64,000 bases of DNA, from assembly GCA_045643145.1 (NCBI GenBank), contig JAZUKG010000163.1:15347-79346 (forward strand), given 5' to 3'. The notes beneath the pieces were generated by a model. That model saw only the letters and a list, made by a program, of their open reading frames with translations. It was not told the origin of the DNA and searched no databases. Positions 17,511-26,731 of this stretch are shown piece after piece. This DNA is from SVFI01 sp045643145 (GTDB lineage Bacteria > Bacillota > Clostridia > Lachnospirales > Lachnospiraceae). Every line of letters starts with the position of its first letter. Position 1 is the stretch's first letter. The translations under genes and the position numbers were made by a program.

Positions 17511-19406
17511 TTATTTCTTCAGTGCGTTAAAATCACTTTCTGCTTTTTCGAGGGTAGAAAGATTGGTTACGCATTCTCTCGCCTCAGCAGGAATTTCTCT
17601 GTAAAGCTGTCTGGCTCTCGTAATTCTCTTTTCGCTGTCCTTTTTCACTTCTCCGATTTTATCAATCGCATCGATTACAGACTGTGCCTTTTCCTGAGCC
17701 GACTGGTCTGTTAAATGACTTGACTGGGTGCCACTGAGTCGATAGCAGATAACCGGAGTTTTCTTGGATACATAGCCGTAAATCTTTTTAGCAACATTAT
17801 ATGGCAGATTTACACAGCCGTGCGAACCGTTTCCGGTATAGATATCACCGCCGAACTGGTCTCTCCAAATCGCATCATGCAGTCCGACATTTCCGTTAAA
17901 CGGCATCCAAAAGGAAACCGGGGTTTCATAATTTTCTCCGACCAGCATCGCATCCTGTTCTTTGTAAGTGATACCGTATACGCCCTCCGGTGTATCAAAC
18001 TGGCGTGCTGCATTTCCGGATACGAAATCAGATTCCAGCACCTTTTGTCCGTCTACATAGACATATAAATGCTGCGCGGTTAAATTAACCTCTACATAAG
18101 TATTACCAATATCCTTGGCTCCGTACGCTGCTGCCTCCTGACGATATACCGGCACTCTGTCACCGCTTTCGCCTTTTTCAATCATGGCATAGAGTTCTTC
18201 CTGTTCGGCAGCATAATCCATCCACCATCCGTAGTCCCCTCCGGATATGGTAATGGTTTTTCCGTAGCTGGTAGCAAACTCTCTGTCTCTGAAAATCGTA
18301 TCATACTTTTTACGAAGTCCGACTACAAATTCATCTGTTTTTTCTCTGTCTACTGCTACCTTTAAATTTTGTTCATCTACAATCAGCCAGTCCTTTAACA
18401 CATTTCCGTCGATGATTTCTTCCTGGTCACCAAATGTATATTTGATTTGAAGATCTGTATACTTTTTAAGCTGTGGAAGCAATGTTTTCAGTCTTTCATC
18501 ATCTGCATAAATCGTTGGCTTTTTATATAAATCAAGCTCTTCTAAATCAATTCGGGTTTCCAGACATCGAACCGCCTCATAGATGCTTTCCTTGGCGCTG
18601 CTAACTTCCAGCTCATTTCCCATTTCATGCGGTTTAATCTGAAATCCGGTTTCCGGACTGTATTCAGACAAATCCGCATTCTGAGGGCTTTCCCAAAAGC
18701 CCGGCTGAAAAGCACTCAGTTTATCCACTGCTCTGACCAGAGCTGTCTCTTCATAATCATAAAGTTTTTCAATATTATAGGTGATGGTGTCCTTTTTTAT
18801 CGCATGAATCATAGCCTTGAATACATTTTGCTTATCCAAAATCTCATCGAGCTGATCCATGTTGGATACACGCACTCCTATCTGATCTCCATCAATCACC
18901 TCACTGATTTTATCTCCTTCTTTGGTTCTTTGAAGGATTTCAATTCGGTACTGTCTCATGATACTTTCCAGCTGATCTATTTCCATAGCGGATACATCAA
19001 TATCATTGATGGTGGTTCCCTTCATAAAATGCGTACTGAAGTAACGATTTCCTATCACGATTCCGATTACAAGCATTACAAAAAGAATACTTGCCATGAT
19101 AAGCAGTACTCTCTTTATCATTCTCTGTCTTCTTTTTCTGCGTTTTGCAGCCATGCGCTGTCTGCTCTTTTGAGCTGCATTGTAATCTCCGGTTCGAGTT
19201 CTTTGTCCGGTTGATGCTCTGCTACCGGTCTTTCCTGTAGTTCTGCTGCCGGTCTGTCCTGTAGTTCTGCTGCCGGTACGATTCGTGGTTCTTTCGGTTG
19301 TTTTGCTTGCGCTTGCCCTACTCGAAGGCTTGCCGGATGCTTTTCTTTGGCTCTGTCCGCCGGTTCTGCTGCCGGTACGGCTTGTAGTTCTTCCTTCTGT
19401 CTGCAT
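17511..19406 (-). CDS. L,D-transpeptidase (YkuD) with PG-binding domain
   Basis: A 631-residue membrane-anchored enzyme that forms 3-3 peptidoglycan cross-links or attaches proteins. Residues 1-95 form a basic, Thr/Ser/Gly/Arg-rich cytosolic tail with repeated GSRTTGQT-type units. A transmembrane helix is at 98-120. PG_binding_4-like domains cover about 125-370. The YkuD domain (about 415-557) has the catalytic HGCVNLP with Cys531. A charged helical tail follows. GAGGAAA ribosome site. The repeat units are also visible in the DNA at about 19200-19390. Confidence 0.92.
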   Translation of the reverse strand: MQTEGRTTSRTGSRTGGQSQRKASGKPSSRASASKTTERTTNRTGSRTTGQTGSRTTGKTGSRASTGQRTRTGDYNAAQKSRQRMAAKRRKRRQRMIKRVLLIMASILFVMLVIGIVIGNRYFSTHFMKGTTINDIDVSAMEIDQLESIMRQYRIEILQRTKEGDKISEVIDGDQIGVRVSNMDQLDEILDKQNVFKAMIHAIKKDTITYNIEKLYDYEETALVRAVDKLSAFQPGFWESPQNADLSEYSPETGFQIKPHEMGNELEVSSAKESIYEAVRCLETRIDLEELDLYKKPTIYADDERLKTLLPQLKKYTDLQIKYTFGDQEEIIDGNVLKDWLIVDEQNLKVAVDREKTDEFVVGLRKKYDTIFRDREFATSYGKTITISGGDYGWWMDYAAEQEELYAMIEKGESGDRVPVYRQEAAAYGAKDIGNTYVEVNLTAQHLYVYVDGQKVLESDFVSGNAARQFDTPEGVYGITYKEQDAMLVGENYETPVSFWMPFNGNVGLHDAIWRDQFGGDIYTGNGSHGCVNLPYNVAKKIYGYVSKKTPVICYRLSGTQSSHLTDQSAQEKAQSVIDAIDKIGEVKKDSEKRITRARQLYREIPAEARECVTNLSTLEKAESDFNALKK

Positions 19407-19537
19407 TCTGTTTCCTCGTCTTTTTTATCAAATATATTTTAGCAAGAATCCTATACTATGACTAGTATGAAAAACAAAAACTATGTATAATAGATTTCAT
19501 TAAAATAAAAATAAATAAGACATAAAAGGAAACGATT

Positions 19538-21100
19538 ATGACAAGCGAATTTACGGCAAATCTTCCGGAAAATTTCAGGACACGCATGCAGGCTATGCTG
19601 GGCTCGGAGTGGGACAGCTTCCTTAATAGCTATGAAAAAGACAATAGCCACGGACTTCGCGTAAATACCCTGAAATTAACTATGGAGGATTTATTACAAA
19701 ATACATATTTTTCCCAAAATGAGAAAACTCTGAATCAGGTTCCCTGGGCCAAGGACGGACTCGAATATCCTTCTGCTTTTACTCCGGGTAAATATCCGTT
19801 GCATGAAGCAGGTGCCTATTATATTCAGGAACCTTCTGCCATGATTCCGGCTTCTTATCTAAACAGCACGCCCGGCGAATGTATTTTGGATCTTTGCGCC
19901 GCTCCCGGCGGAAAAAGTACGCAGATTGCATCCGGAATGCAGCAAAAAGGCATTCTGATGGTAAACGAAATTCACCCTGCGCGAGCAAAAATTCTGTCTG
20001 AGAACATAGAACGTATGGGAATTGCCAATGCCGTGGTATTAAATGAAACACCGCAAAAACTGGCCATGGCCTTTCCTCTGTGTTTTGACAAGATTATGGT
20101 AGATGCTCCCTGCTCCGGGGAAGGCATGTTTCGTAAAAATGAAGAGGCAATCCATCAGTGGAGCAGCGAAAATGTAGAAATATGTGCAAAAAGACAGGAT
20201 GAAATTTTAGACTGTGCTGCCCGTATGTGCAAAGCCGGCGGAACCATCGTATATTCTACCTGCACCTTTGCTCCGTTGGAAAATGAGGGCACTATTTTGC
20301 GCTTTTTGAAAAAGCATCCGGATTTTCATGTGGAAAATGTAGTTAAAATAGAAGGAATGTCAGCCGGAAATGTTGATTTCCTGAATTGCCCTGCCAAAGA
20401 AAACGAAGCCTACGAAGCTGAGGATTTTACCTATGATGAAAACCTCAAAGCTCAAATCAGTAAAACCATCAGGCTATTCCCGCATAAAGCCATCGGGGAA
20501 GGTCACTTTATTGCAGTCCTGAAAAAAGACGGTGAATTATCCGCTGCCGCCTTTCATGGCCCATCAGAAGGCTATTCACTCATTGACGGAAAAATCAAGA
20601 CTTCATCTGATACCAAAAAGAAAGCGCCAAAAGGAAAAGCCGGCAAAAAAACTGCTCCAAACAGTACCGATTTTCTTTCTGCCGTTCAGGAATTTATCGA
20701 TACAGAAATGAAAGAAATACCGGACGGACGTATCATACAGTTTGGTCAGCAAATTTACCTTCAGACCGAAGCCTTTCCTCTCTTATCAGGACTCAAGGTA
20801 CTGCGTCCCGGCCTTCATTTAGGCTCCGTAGAAAAGGGACGTTTTGAGCCGAGTCATGCACTGGCATTGTGGGCTGATGAGCAGAAGGTTTCGCATTATG
20901 TAAACCTATCATCTGCAAATCCGGAGGAATACCGGATTGCCTGCCAGTTCATTGAAGGACAGACCTTCCCGTATGAAGGCGAAAAAGGCTGGTATGTTAT
21001 TTGCCTCGATCACATTTCCCTGGGCTACGGAAAGCTGGCCGGAAATATCATGAAAAATCATTACCCCAAAGGGCTTAGAAAAAGCTGCGGTCAAGTATAA
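19538..21100 (+). CDS. rsmF: RsmF-type 16S rRNA m5C methyltransferase
   Basis: SAM-dependent cytosine-C5 methyltransferase of the NOL1/NOP2/Sun (RsmB/RsmF) group, 520 residues. SAM-binding motif DLCAAPGGKST at 118-128. The release Cys192 is in DAPCSGEGMF; the catalytic Cys242 is in YSTCTFAP. A Lys-rich linker at about 345-370 leads to a C-terminal PUA-like RNA-binding region. RsmF is favoured over RsmB by the missing NusB-like N-domain and the C-terminal domain. AAAAGGAAA ribosome site; transcribed divergently from the transpeptidase gene. Confidence 0.9.
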   Translation: MTSEFTANLPENFRTRMQAMLGSEWDSFLNSYEKDNSHGLRVNTLKLTMEDLLQNTYFSQNEKTLNQVPWAKDGLEYPSAFTPGKYPLHEAGAYYIQEPSAMIPASYLNSTPGECILDLCAAPGGKSTQIASGMQQKGILMVNEIHPARAKILSENIERMGIANAVVLNETPQKLAMAFPLCFDKIMVDAPCSGEGMFRKNEEAIHQWSSENVEICAKRQDEILDCAARMCKAGGTIVYSTCTFAPLENEGTILRFLKKHPDFHVENVVKIEGMSAGNVDFLNCPAKENEAYEAEDFTYDENLKAQISKTIRLFPHKAIGEGHFIAVLKKDGELSAAAFHGPSEGYSLIDGKIKTSSDTKKKAPKGKAGKKTAPNSTDFLSAVQEFIDTEMKEIPDGRIIQFGQQIYLQTEAFPLLSGLKVLRPGLHLGSVEKGRFEPSHALALWADEQKVSHYVNLSSANPEEYRIACQFIEGQTFPYEGEKGWYVICLDHISLGYGKLAGNIMKNHYPKGLRKSCGQV

Positions 21101-21116
21101 CCGCAGCTTTTACATT
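21081..21116 (+). terminator. Terminator of rsmF
   Basis: Stem AAAGCTGCGGT / ACCGCAGCTTT (11 bp) with an 8-base loop, spanning the last codons and the stop of rsmF, then a weak T-rich tail. Confidence 0.75.
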
Positions 21117-21130
21117 TTCTGTTTCGTTAT

Positions 21131-22342
21131 TTATGATTCACCCTTACCGGAGCCCATTCCGTATCGAACTTCCTCATATTGCCGGTGCAGAGTCTGTACC
21201 GCCTCCTGCGAATCAATTTCATAATAGGTTTCAATCTCATGCGGAGTAAAGAATCTCGGAATTCTTTCTCCTTTTTTCTTGTACTTCCATATGAGTTTTT
21301 TGTATTGACGTCTGATTTGATTTTCCCTTCCCCCGGATCGTCTTTTGAAAAATCCTTTTCCGAGACTTTCTGCCTCATCGGGGATATCCTCTATCAAATC
21401 ATCGTCAAAGGTTGCCTCGCTAAAGGCCTTGGCCCTGGCCATATATCGAAGTGCCAGCTGATAGATGACAAAGACTGCAATCATACCAAACATAGAATAA
21501 ACAATGGCATTCATCCACGCCGGAGTTTCTATCGCATCATCCATATTGACTTTTAGCTTAAACGCTTCTCCTGCATCTCCATCCATATCCGGCTTGATAA
21601 ATCTTTCCAGTCTCCAGTTAAGCTTTTCGGCTGTAATATAGCGCCTTTGCGAAATCTGTGACATCGCGCCTCCCAATAGCAGCAAAATCACCAGCGCTGT
21701 GATAAGCATAATCACTGTATTTACAAAACGGATTCTTCTGACCGGAAGATTGATGACACGTTTTCTCAGCGAAACAAAACTGATATATCTGCCATAGTAT
21801 CCGATGTAGTAATAACAAATCAAATAGAGCCCCATAAATACCAGTGAAAAATCACCGGCTTCCTTGTTATGAATGAACAAGGATCCTATATAAGAAAATG
21901 CCAGGATAAATATCTCAATTTCTCCCAAATAAAACGGCTCTGCCTTTTTGGTCTCCGGATCCCTTCTCGCTCCTGCCTGAAACAGGGCTATGAGTGAAAA
22001 CAGACTGATCACCCACCATGCCACCATCGGCTCTTCGCATCCCAGTTCCACCGCATAATTGGTCCCGGTAATAAAGCAAAGCACCAGCATCAAAATATGC
22101 ACGAGGACATATACAACAAAAAATCTGCATTTTACAATCAAAAACAGATTGATAGTGGTACAAATGGTCAATGCCAAAATCGTATATAACTGATACTCTC
22201 CATTGCCATGAAACTCTTTTTTCATAGCACAGGCATCTATTAAAACCATCGTAAACAAAATGACATTGGATACAATCAGTGCCACATAATATAAAAATGT
22301 CATGACAAAAGTCGCCACTTTTATTTCTTGTTTCTTTTCCAT
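21131..22342 (-). CDS. Membrane protein with DUF4129-like C-terminus
   Basis: A 403-residue protein with about seven membrane spans in residues 10-250 and one near 315-335. A charged C-tail (IRRQYKKLIWKYKKKG ... FTPHEIETYY) matches the DUF4129 style found beside MoxR/DUF58 genes. These three-gene sets resemble transglutaminase-linked envelope operons, but no transglutaminase core is visible here. The start was set at the ATG overlapping the DUF58 stop (TAATG), implying coupled translation; a longer frame lies inside the DUF58 gene. Function unknown. Confidence 0.75.
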   Translation of the reverse strand: MEKKQEIKVATFVMTFLYYVALIVSNVILFTMVLIDACAMKKEFHGNGEYQLYTILALTICTTINLFLIVKCRFFVVYVLVHILMLVLCFITGTNYAVELGCEEPMVAWWVISLFSLIALFQAGARRDPETKKAEPFYLGEIEIFILAFSYIGSLFIHNKEAGDFSLVFMGLYLICYYYIGYYGRYISFVSLRKRVINLPVRRIRFVNTVIMLITALVILLLLGGAMSQISQRRYITAEKLNWRLERFIKPDMDGDAGEAFKLKVNMDDAIETPAWMNAIVYSMFGMIAVFVIYQLALRYMARAKAFSEATFDDDLIEDIPDEAESLGKGFFKRRSGGRENQIRRQYKKLIWKYKKKGERIPRFFTPHEIETYYEIDSQEAVQTLHRQYEEVRYGMGSGKGES

Positions 22343-23463
22343 TACGTTAATTCCCATAAATAATGTGTTAGACCTGCTGCTTTTACAACTTCTCTTCCCT
22401 TTTTCATTTCCACCGGCTGAATCCACAATATAGGCGTTTCCTTGGCCAGCATAGCAATCGCATCACGATTGGCTTCCAGATTTTTAGAAATGATACAGCA
22501 AAGTCCCTCTGCTTCTTTTAATTTTTGCTCCAATATCGGCTGCGGATGAATATTTTTTTCTTCATCCTTAATACTGAAAGGAATCATTTTTTGACCGGTA
22601 TCAATCAGGGCAAAACGCTTTTCCAGTTCGCTTTTATTTGCCAGAACATCTGCCATGGAAAAATCAAAAGTTTCCTCGGTATTTGCCCAAACCGATACAT
22701 CCATTCCTGCTCTCATCAATGACAGCACCAGGCTGTCTGCAATACTGATGGTTTCCTCCAAAAGTTTGGGTTCCTTGAGCATGATTGGCTCTTCTAAATC
22801 CACAAAAAGATTGACTACGCCTTGATGGGTCGAATCAAAGGTGTTTACCATCCACTGACCCATTCTGGCACTCGCCTTGTAATTGATATTCTTCATCGGG
22901 TCTGTCGTGGTGTATTCTCGAATGGATGAAAAGCTGAACGGATCCTCATAGAGGTTCTTTTGACAGCTGACATCTCCCATCATACGTTCACAAAGCAGTT
23001 TTATTTCTTTGACATCTACTAACTTTGGATATACATAAATCGATGTATACACCGGCTGTTTCGCTAAAAACTTGTCACCGGAAAGCAGAATATAAGATAC
23101 CAAATCTACTTCATTAATTTCATAAAAGCCTCTTCTTTCACAAGTTGCCTGTATTTTTCGAGTGATTCTCTGTCTTCCCGACATAGAAAAGACATCTCGT
23201 TTATACATGTAGTCTGACTTTACTGCATTGGCCATATCGGCAAACATCATGGAACGGTCATTTTGAAATCCTACCTCTATAATCGGAAGCGGCATCTTTT
23301 TACGATTTTCAATTCGTTCCTTGATAACAATCTGCTGTCCCACATGCACACTGCTCATGTCATAGCTTAAATCCACTCTTAAATTTCGATACCAGTTTCT
23401 GTCATAGTATCTGAGCGTTAGCTTAAACAAAAGAAAGAAGCCTAAGAGTAAAATAATTATCAT
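22342..23463 (-). CDS. DUF58 domain protein
   Basis: A 373-residue protein with a short N-terminal hydrophobic segment (2-14) and the DUF58 core, recognised by EDPFSFSSIREYTTTDPMKNINY at about 188-210 (shown here in part) and a vWA-like fold after it. DUF58 proteins pair with MoxR ATPases. Its start overlaps the MoxR stop by 4 bases, and its stop overlaps the next gene's start. The three are one operon; the process they serve is unknown, possibly envelope assembly. Confidence 0.88.
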   Translation of the reverse strand: MIIILLLGFFLLFKLTLRYYDRNWYRNLRVDLSYDMSSVHVGQQIVIKERIENRKKMPLPIIEVGFQNDRSMMFADMANAVKSDYMYKRDVFSMSGRQRITRKIQATCERRGFYEINEVDLVSYILLSGDKFLAKQPVYTSIYVYPKLVDVKEIKLLCERMMGDVSCQKNLYEDPFSFSSIREYTTTDPMKNINYKASARMGQWMVNTFDSTHQGVVNLFVDLEEPIMLKEPKLLEETISIADSLVLSLMRAGMDVSVWANTEETFDFSMADVLANKSELEKRFALIDTGQKMIPFSIKDEEKNIHPQPILEQKLKEAEGLCCIISKNLEANRDAIAMLAKETPILWIQPVEMKKGREVVKAAGLTHYLWELT

Positions 23464-24386
23464 AAGCGTTCCCAGTTCTCCGTTGGTACATCTACCTGTG
23501 CTAATACCTGTTTGATTTTGCTCAGTTTTTCCTGGTCAGAACCCAGGTTGTCCATATATCTGTGAGCCAGTACATACGGAGCGACTGTCTTGATATCTTC
23601 CGGTACTACATAGTCTCTGCCGTTTACCATTGCAAAGCTTTGGCTCATCTTTAAAAGTGCCAAAGTACCTCGAGGTCCTACTCCCTGCATAGATCCGTTT
23701 CTGGTTGCCTGAAGTAAAGATACAATATACTGTCTTAACTGTTTATGTACATAGATATGACTTACCTTTTCCTGCAATGCCAGGATTTCTTCCTTGGTGA
23801 TGACAGGCTGTACCTTTTCAATCGGAGTATCCTCGATATACATATCTACCATTGCTTCTTCCTGCTGCTGGGTTAAATTCCCCATAGAAAGCTTTAACAT
23901 AAAACGGTCCAGCTGCGCCTGCGGCAGTGGGAAACATCCCAAGGTTTCTACCGGGTTCTGTGTCGCAATAACAAAGAACGGATTGTCCAGTTCTCTGGTT
24001 ACACCATCTGTCGTTACTCTGTTTTCGCCCATACATTCCAACAAGCTGGACTGTGTTCTCGGTGTCGCACGGTTAATTTCATCTGCCAGTAAAATATTGG
24101 TAAATACAGGACCCGGACGGAAGGTAAATTCACTCGTCTTTTGATTGAAAAATGAAATACCGGTTACGTCTGCAGGTAATAAATCCGGAGTAAACTGAAT
24201 ACGACTTTGATCCAGTCCGAGAGACTGTGCAAGTGCTCTGACCATCATCGTTTTTCCTGTTCCCGGAAGGTCCTCTAAAAGTACATGCCCCTTTGCAAAA
24301 AAGGCTGCCAAAATCAGAGTGGTAACATCCTCTTTTCCTACAATGACTGTGGAAATCGAATCCTTTATCTGTTTTATTTTATCCAT
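23460..24386 (-). CDS. MoxR family AAA ATPase
   Basis: A 308-residue AAA+ ATPase. Walker A PGTGKTMM at 41-48, Walker B ILLADEINRA near 105, sensor segment FFVIATQNPVE near 140, and arginine-finger region LDRFMLKL. MoxR ATPases act as chaperones for vWA-domain partners, here probably the DUF58 protein. The start MDKIKQI was chosen because AAAGGAG precedes it by 9 bases. It is the first gene of the operon. Confidence 0.92.
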   Translation of the reverse strand: MDKIKQIKDSISTVIVGKEDVTTLILAAFFAKGHVLLEDLPGTGKTMMVRALAQSLGLDQSRIQFTPDLLPADVTGISFFNQKTSEFTFRPGPVFTNILLADEINRATPRTQSSLLECMGENRVTTDGVTRELDNPFFVIATQNPVETLGCFPLPQAQLDRFMLKLSMGNLTQQQEEAMVDMYIEDTPIEKVQPVITKEEILALQEKVSHIYVHKQLRQYIVSLLQATRNGSMQGVGPRGTLALLKMSQSFAMVNGRDYVVPEDIKTVAPYVLAHRYMDNLGSDQEKLSKIKQVLAQVDVPTENWERL

Positions 24387-24501
24387 AGTTTTTGCTCCTT
24401 TATTATTCACTTTTTGTGATATCTTCTCTACTTAGCATTTTATCTTTTAATTGTATCATAAATGTATCATTTCATGCAGTGAATGGAATTTATATTTAAT
24501 C

Positions 24502-24558
24502 AGAGAAGGCTATATATAAAAAGAGGTCTATATATAAAAAGAAGGCTATATATAAAAC
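24502..24558. repeat. Three tandem units of about 19 bp
   Basis: AGAAGGCTATATATAAAA-type units repeat three times (the middle one reads AGAGGTCTATATATAAAA). The third unit is also the left inverted end of the 24539-24673 element. Confidence 0.8.
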
Positions 24559-24673
24559 ACTCCAAAGCCGCTCTCGCTTAGTTGGCAAGATGTAACAGTG
24601 CTAAACTCGAAAAAACCTCGTTAAGCACTGACACTTGCCAAAAACTTTGTCGTCGTTTTATATATGCCTTCTT
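24539..24673. mobile_element. MITE-like element with terminal inverted repeats and hairpin core
   Basis: The ends AAGAAGGCTATATATAAAAC (left) and, reversed, AAGAAGGCATATATAAAAC (right) match except for one extra T. Inside, TTGGCAAG (24582-24589) pairs with CTTGCCAA (24634-24641), and CAGTGCTAAAC pairs with GTTAAGCACTG around the loop shared with the 1.0-1.3 kb repeats. There is no coding capacity. It fills the 24387-24700 gap downstream of sufB. Whether the inverted ends reflect transposition is an inference; no clear target duplication was found. Confidence 0.6.
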
Positions 24674-24700
24674 AGTCTATTTTTGAATACTATTAAAAAC

Positions 24701-25627
24701 CTACTTCAGGAAACCTTCGATGATTTTCTGCTGTGCTTCTTCCTCTGTCAATCCCAGCGTCTGAAGCTTGATAATCTGTTCACCGGCAATCTTTCCGATC
24801 GCTGCCTCGTGAATCAGCTGCGCATCCAAATTTGCTGCTTCGAGTGCAGGCTTTGCCAATACTCTTCCGTTATCAGCGAGAATGGCGTCACATTCGCTGT
24901 GTCCGGTACATCTGCATTTTCCGTTGATAACAGAAGTAAATTCCTGATAAGAGTTACCTCTGGCTACCGAACGTGACATCAAATCTACTGCACTGTCATC
25001 GCCTTCCATATCTACTACAAAATCTGTCTGGGCTTTATCTTCACCGTTTGTCATGATACGTTCTCTGACAATCAGTTTTGCTCTTTCTTTTAATACCGCT
25101 TTGGTTTTACGAACGGTAGAATCCACACCGCCCAGCTGTACGGTATCCATCTCCAGATAAGAATCCTCATCCAAAAACGCATCGGTTACCGGGTCGATTC
25201 TGCGAAATGCCTTGGCACTACCATTCCCTAAATGCTTTTCCTGATATAAAACCTTGGATCCTTTTTTCAGGAAAAAGCGGTGAATTCCATTATGTTTTGC
25301 TTCTCCTTCATTATCCGCATGAATACCGCAGCCTGCTACGACTGTAACGTCTGCATCTTCACCGATAAAGAAATCATTGTATACCAGATCACTGACATTA
25401 CTTCTGGTAACACAGGCCGGAATGAAAACCTTTTCTCCTTTGGTATTCGGAGCTACATGAATTTCAATACCGCTGCCGTCTTCCTTGGAAATAATTTTGA
25501 TATTTTCAGTAGACTGTCTTCCGACACATCCGCCGTCCTGTCTGATATTGTATGCGCCCTTAAAGGTTCCGTCATAATCGGAAATCTCTTTCAGCAGGCT
25601 TTCTGTTGTTTCTGACATCTGATTCAT
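24701..25627 (-). CDS. SufB/SufD-family Fe-S assembly protein (minimal SufCB type)
   Basis: A 308-residue beta-helix protein of the SufBD family, much shorter than SufB (about 470). The family core is seen in KTKAVLKERAKL, RSVARGNSYQEF, GKCRCTGHSECD and the tail AAIGKIAGEQIIKLQTLGL. It acts with SufC as a cytosolic Fe-S scaffold. It lies 9 bases after sufC. No sufS, sufU or second sufB/D gene is adjacent. It resembles the compact two-gene systems called SmsCB in anaerobes. The start has AGG at 8 bases; a second Met lies three codons in. Confidence 0.87.
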   Translation of the reverse strand: MNQMSETTESLLKEISDYDGTFKGAYNIRQDGGCVGRQSTENIKIISKEDGSGIEIHVAPNTKGEKVFIPACVTRSNVSDLVYNDFFIGEDADVTVVAGCGIHADNEGEAKHNGIHRFFLKKGSKVLYQEKHLGNGSAKAFRRIDPVTDAFLDEDSYLEMDTVQLGGVDSTVRKTKAVLKERAKLIVRERIMTNGEDKAQTDFVVDMEGDDSAVDLMSRSVARGNSYQEFTSVINGKCRCTGHSECDAILADNGRVLAKPALEAANLDAQLIHEAAIGKIAGEQIIKLQTLGLTEEEAQQKIIEGFLK

Positions 25628-25636
25628 AATTTATAC

Positions 25637-26365
25637 CTAATCCTTCTGTGATTTCTTTTCCAATGGACAGCTTGGTCTTTTTTCTCCGGCTAAAAGCGTC
25701 GGAAGTACCTCGTCCTTGGTTCCGTGAGTACGAACGCATCCGTTTGCAATTACGATAATTTCATCTGCAATTTCCAAAATACGTTCCTGATGCGAAATCA
25801 CCAGTAAGGTTCCCTTTGTTTCCTTTTGAATTTCCTGGAAGGTTTCTACTAATTTAGAAAAGCTCCACAAATCAATACCTGCTTCCGGTTCATCAAAAAT
25901 AGAAAGCTTTGCGTTTCTGGCAAGTACCGAAGCGATTTCAATTCTTTTGATTTCTCCTCCGGAAAGTCCTGCATTTACTTCTCGATTAATATATTCTCTG
26001 GCACAAAGTCCAACCTTTTCGAGCAGTTTGCAAAGTTCTGATTCGGTTAAGGTCTCTCCTGCTGCGAGATCCAACAGGTCTCTGACGAGCAGTCCCTTAA
26101 AACGAACCGGCTGCTGGAACGCATAAGCGATTCCCTTTTTTGCTCTCTGTGTAATATCTAAACTGGTAATATCCTCACCTTCAAAGGTGATCGTACCGCT
26201 GGTCGGAGTTTCCAGTCCTGCAATAAGTTTTGCCAGGCTAGTCTTACCTCCTCCGTTTGGTCCTGTTACCACGATAAGTTTTCCCTCTGACAAGGAAAAG
26301 CTAATGTCTTTTATAATATTTTCGCCGTCTGCTACTTCCCAGGCGATATGATCGAGTTTCAGCAT
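25637..26365 (-). CDS. sufC: Fe-S cluster assembly ATPase
   Basis: A 242-residue ABC-type ATPase, soluble. Walker A GPNGGGKTS at 35-43, signature LSGGEIKRIEIA near 140, Walker B LSIFDEPEAGID near 160, and switch His in VISHQER. The signature and DEPEAGID agree with SufC rather than a transporter ATPase, and the downstream SufB/D-like gene confirms it. The start MLKLDHI follows AAAGGAGG; six upstream codons are excluded. Confidence 0.93.
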   Translation of the reverse strand: MLKLDHIAWEVADGENIIKDISFSLSEGKLIVVTGPNGGGKTSLAKLIAGLETPTSGTITFEGEDITSLDITQRAKKGIAYAFQQPVRFKGLLVRDLLDLAAGETLTESELCKLLEKVGLCAREYINREVNAGLSGGEIKRIEIASVLARNAKLSIFDEPEAGIDLWSFSKLVETFQEIQKETKGTLLVISHQERILEIADEIIVIANGCVRTHGTKDEVLPTLLAGEKRPSCPLEKKSQKD

Positions 26366-26427
26366 GCTTGTCCTCCTTTGCATTCTTTCTGATTATACAC
26401 TAAAAGACCTTTTTTACATAGTAAAAT

Positions 26428-26721
26428 TTAATATTTAGGGAATTCTTCATTCAAATATGCCACGATTTCTTCCAGTCCCTCTTCACTAAATGCAAACTCC
26501 TTATGTATTTTCTCCTCTGTTGTCTTTGTAAAGTTCAGCGGCCCCTTCCAGGTAATCAGCTCAAGATGCGCATCTTTGTTTTTATCCGGATTTCTGTCAT
26601 ATCTGACATCTTCAAAGGGAAGTCTTGCCACGCGATATCTTAAATTCCCGATGCTTCCGTAAAAAGCCTCTCCATAATTAAAAAATGAAATATGATAAAT
26701 ATCATCCTTTTTTACTTCCAT
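26428..26721 (-). CDS. Small conserved-looking protein, unknown
   Basis: A 97-residue soluble protein rich in charged and aromatic residues (YHISFFNYGEAFYGSIG near the start, FSEEGLEEIVAYLNEEF at the end). No signal, membrane span or known motif. A short ribosome site AAGGAGA precedes the start. It lies 10 bases after the methyltransferase-like gene and 62 before sufC, so it is probably co-transcribed. The function is not recognised. Confidence 0.65.
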   Translation of the reverse strand: MEVKKDDIYHISFFNYGEAFYGSIGNLRYRVARLPFEDVRYDRNPDKNKDAHLELITWKGPLNFTKTTEEKIHKEFAFSEEGLEEIVAYLNEEFPKY

Positions 26722-26731
26722 GACAATCTCC

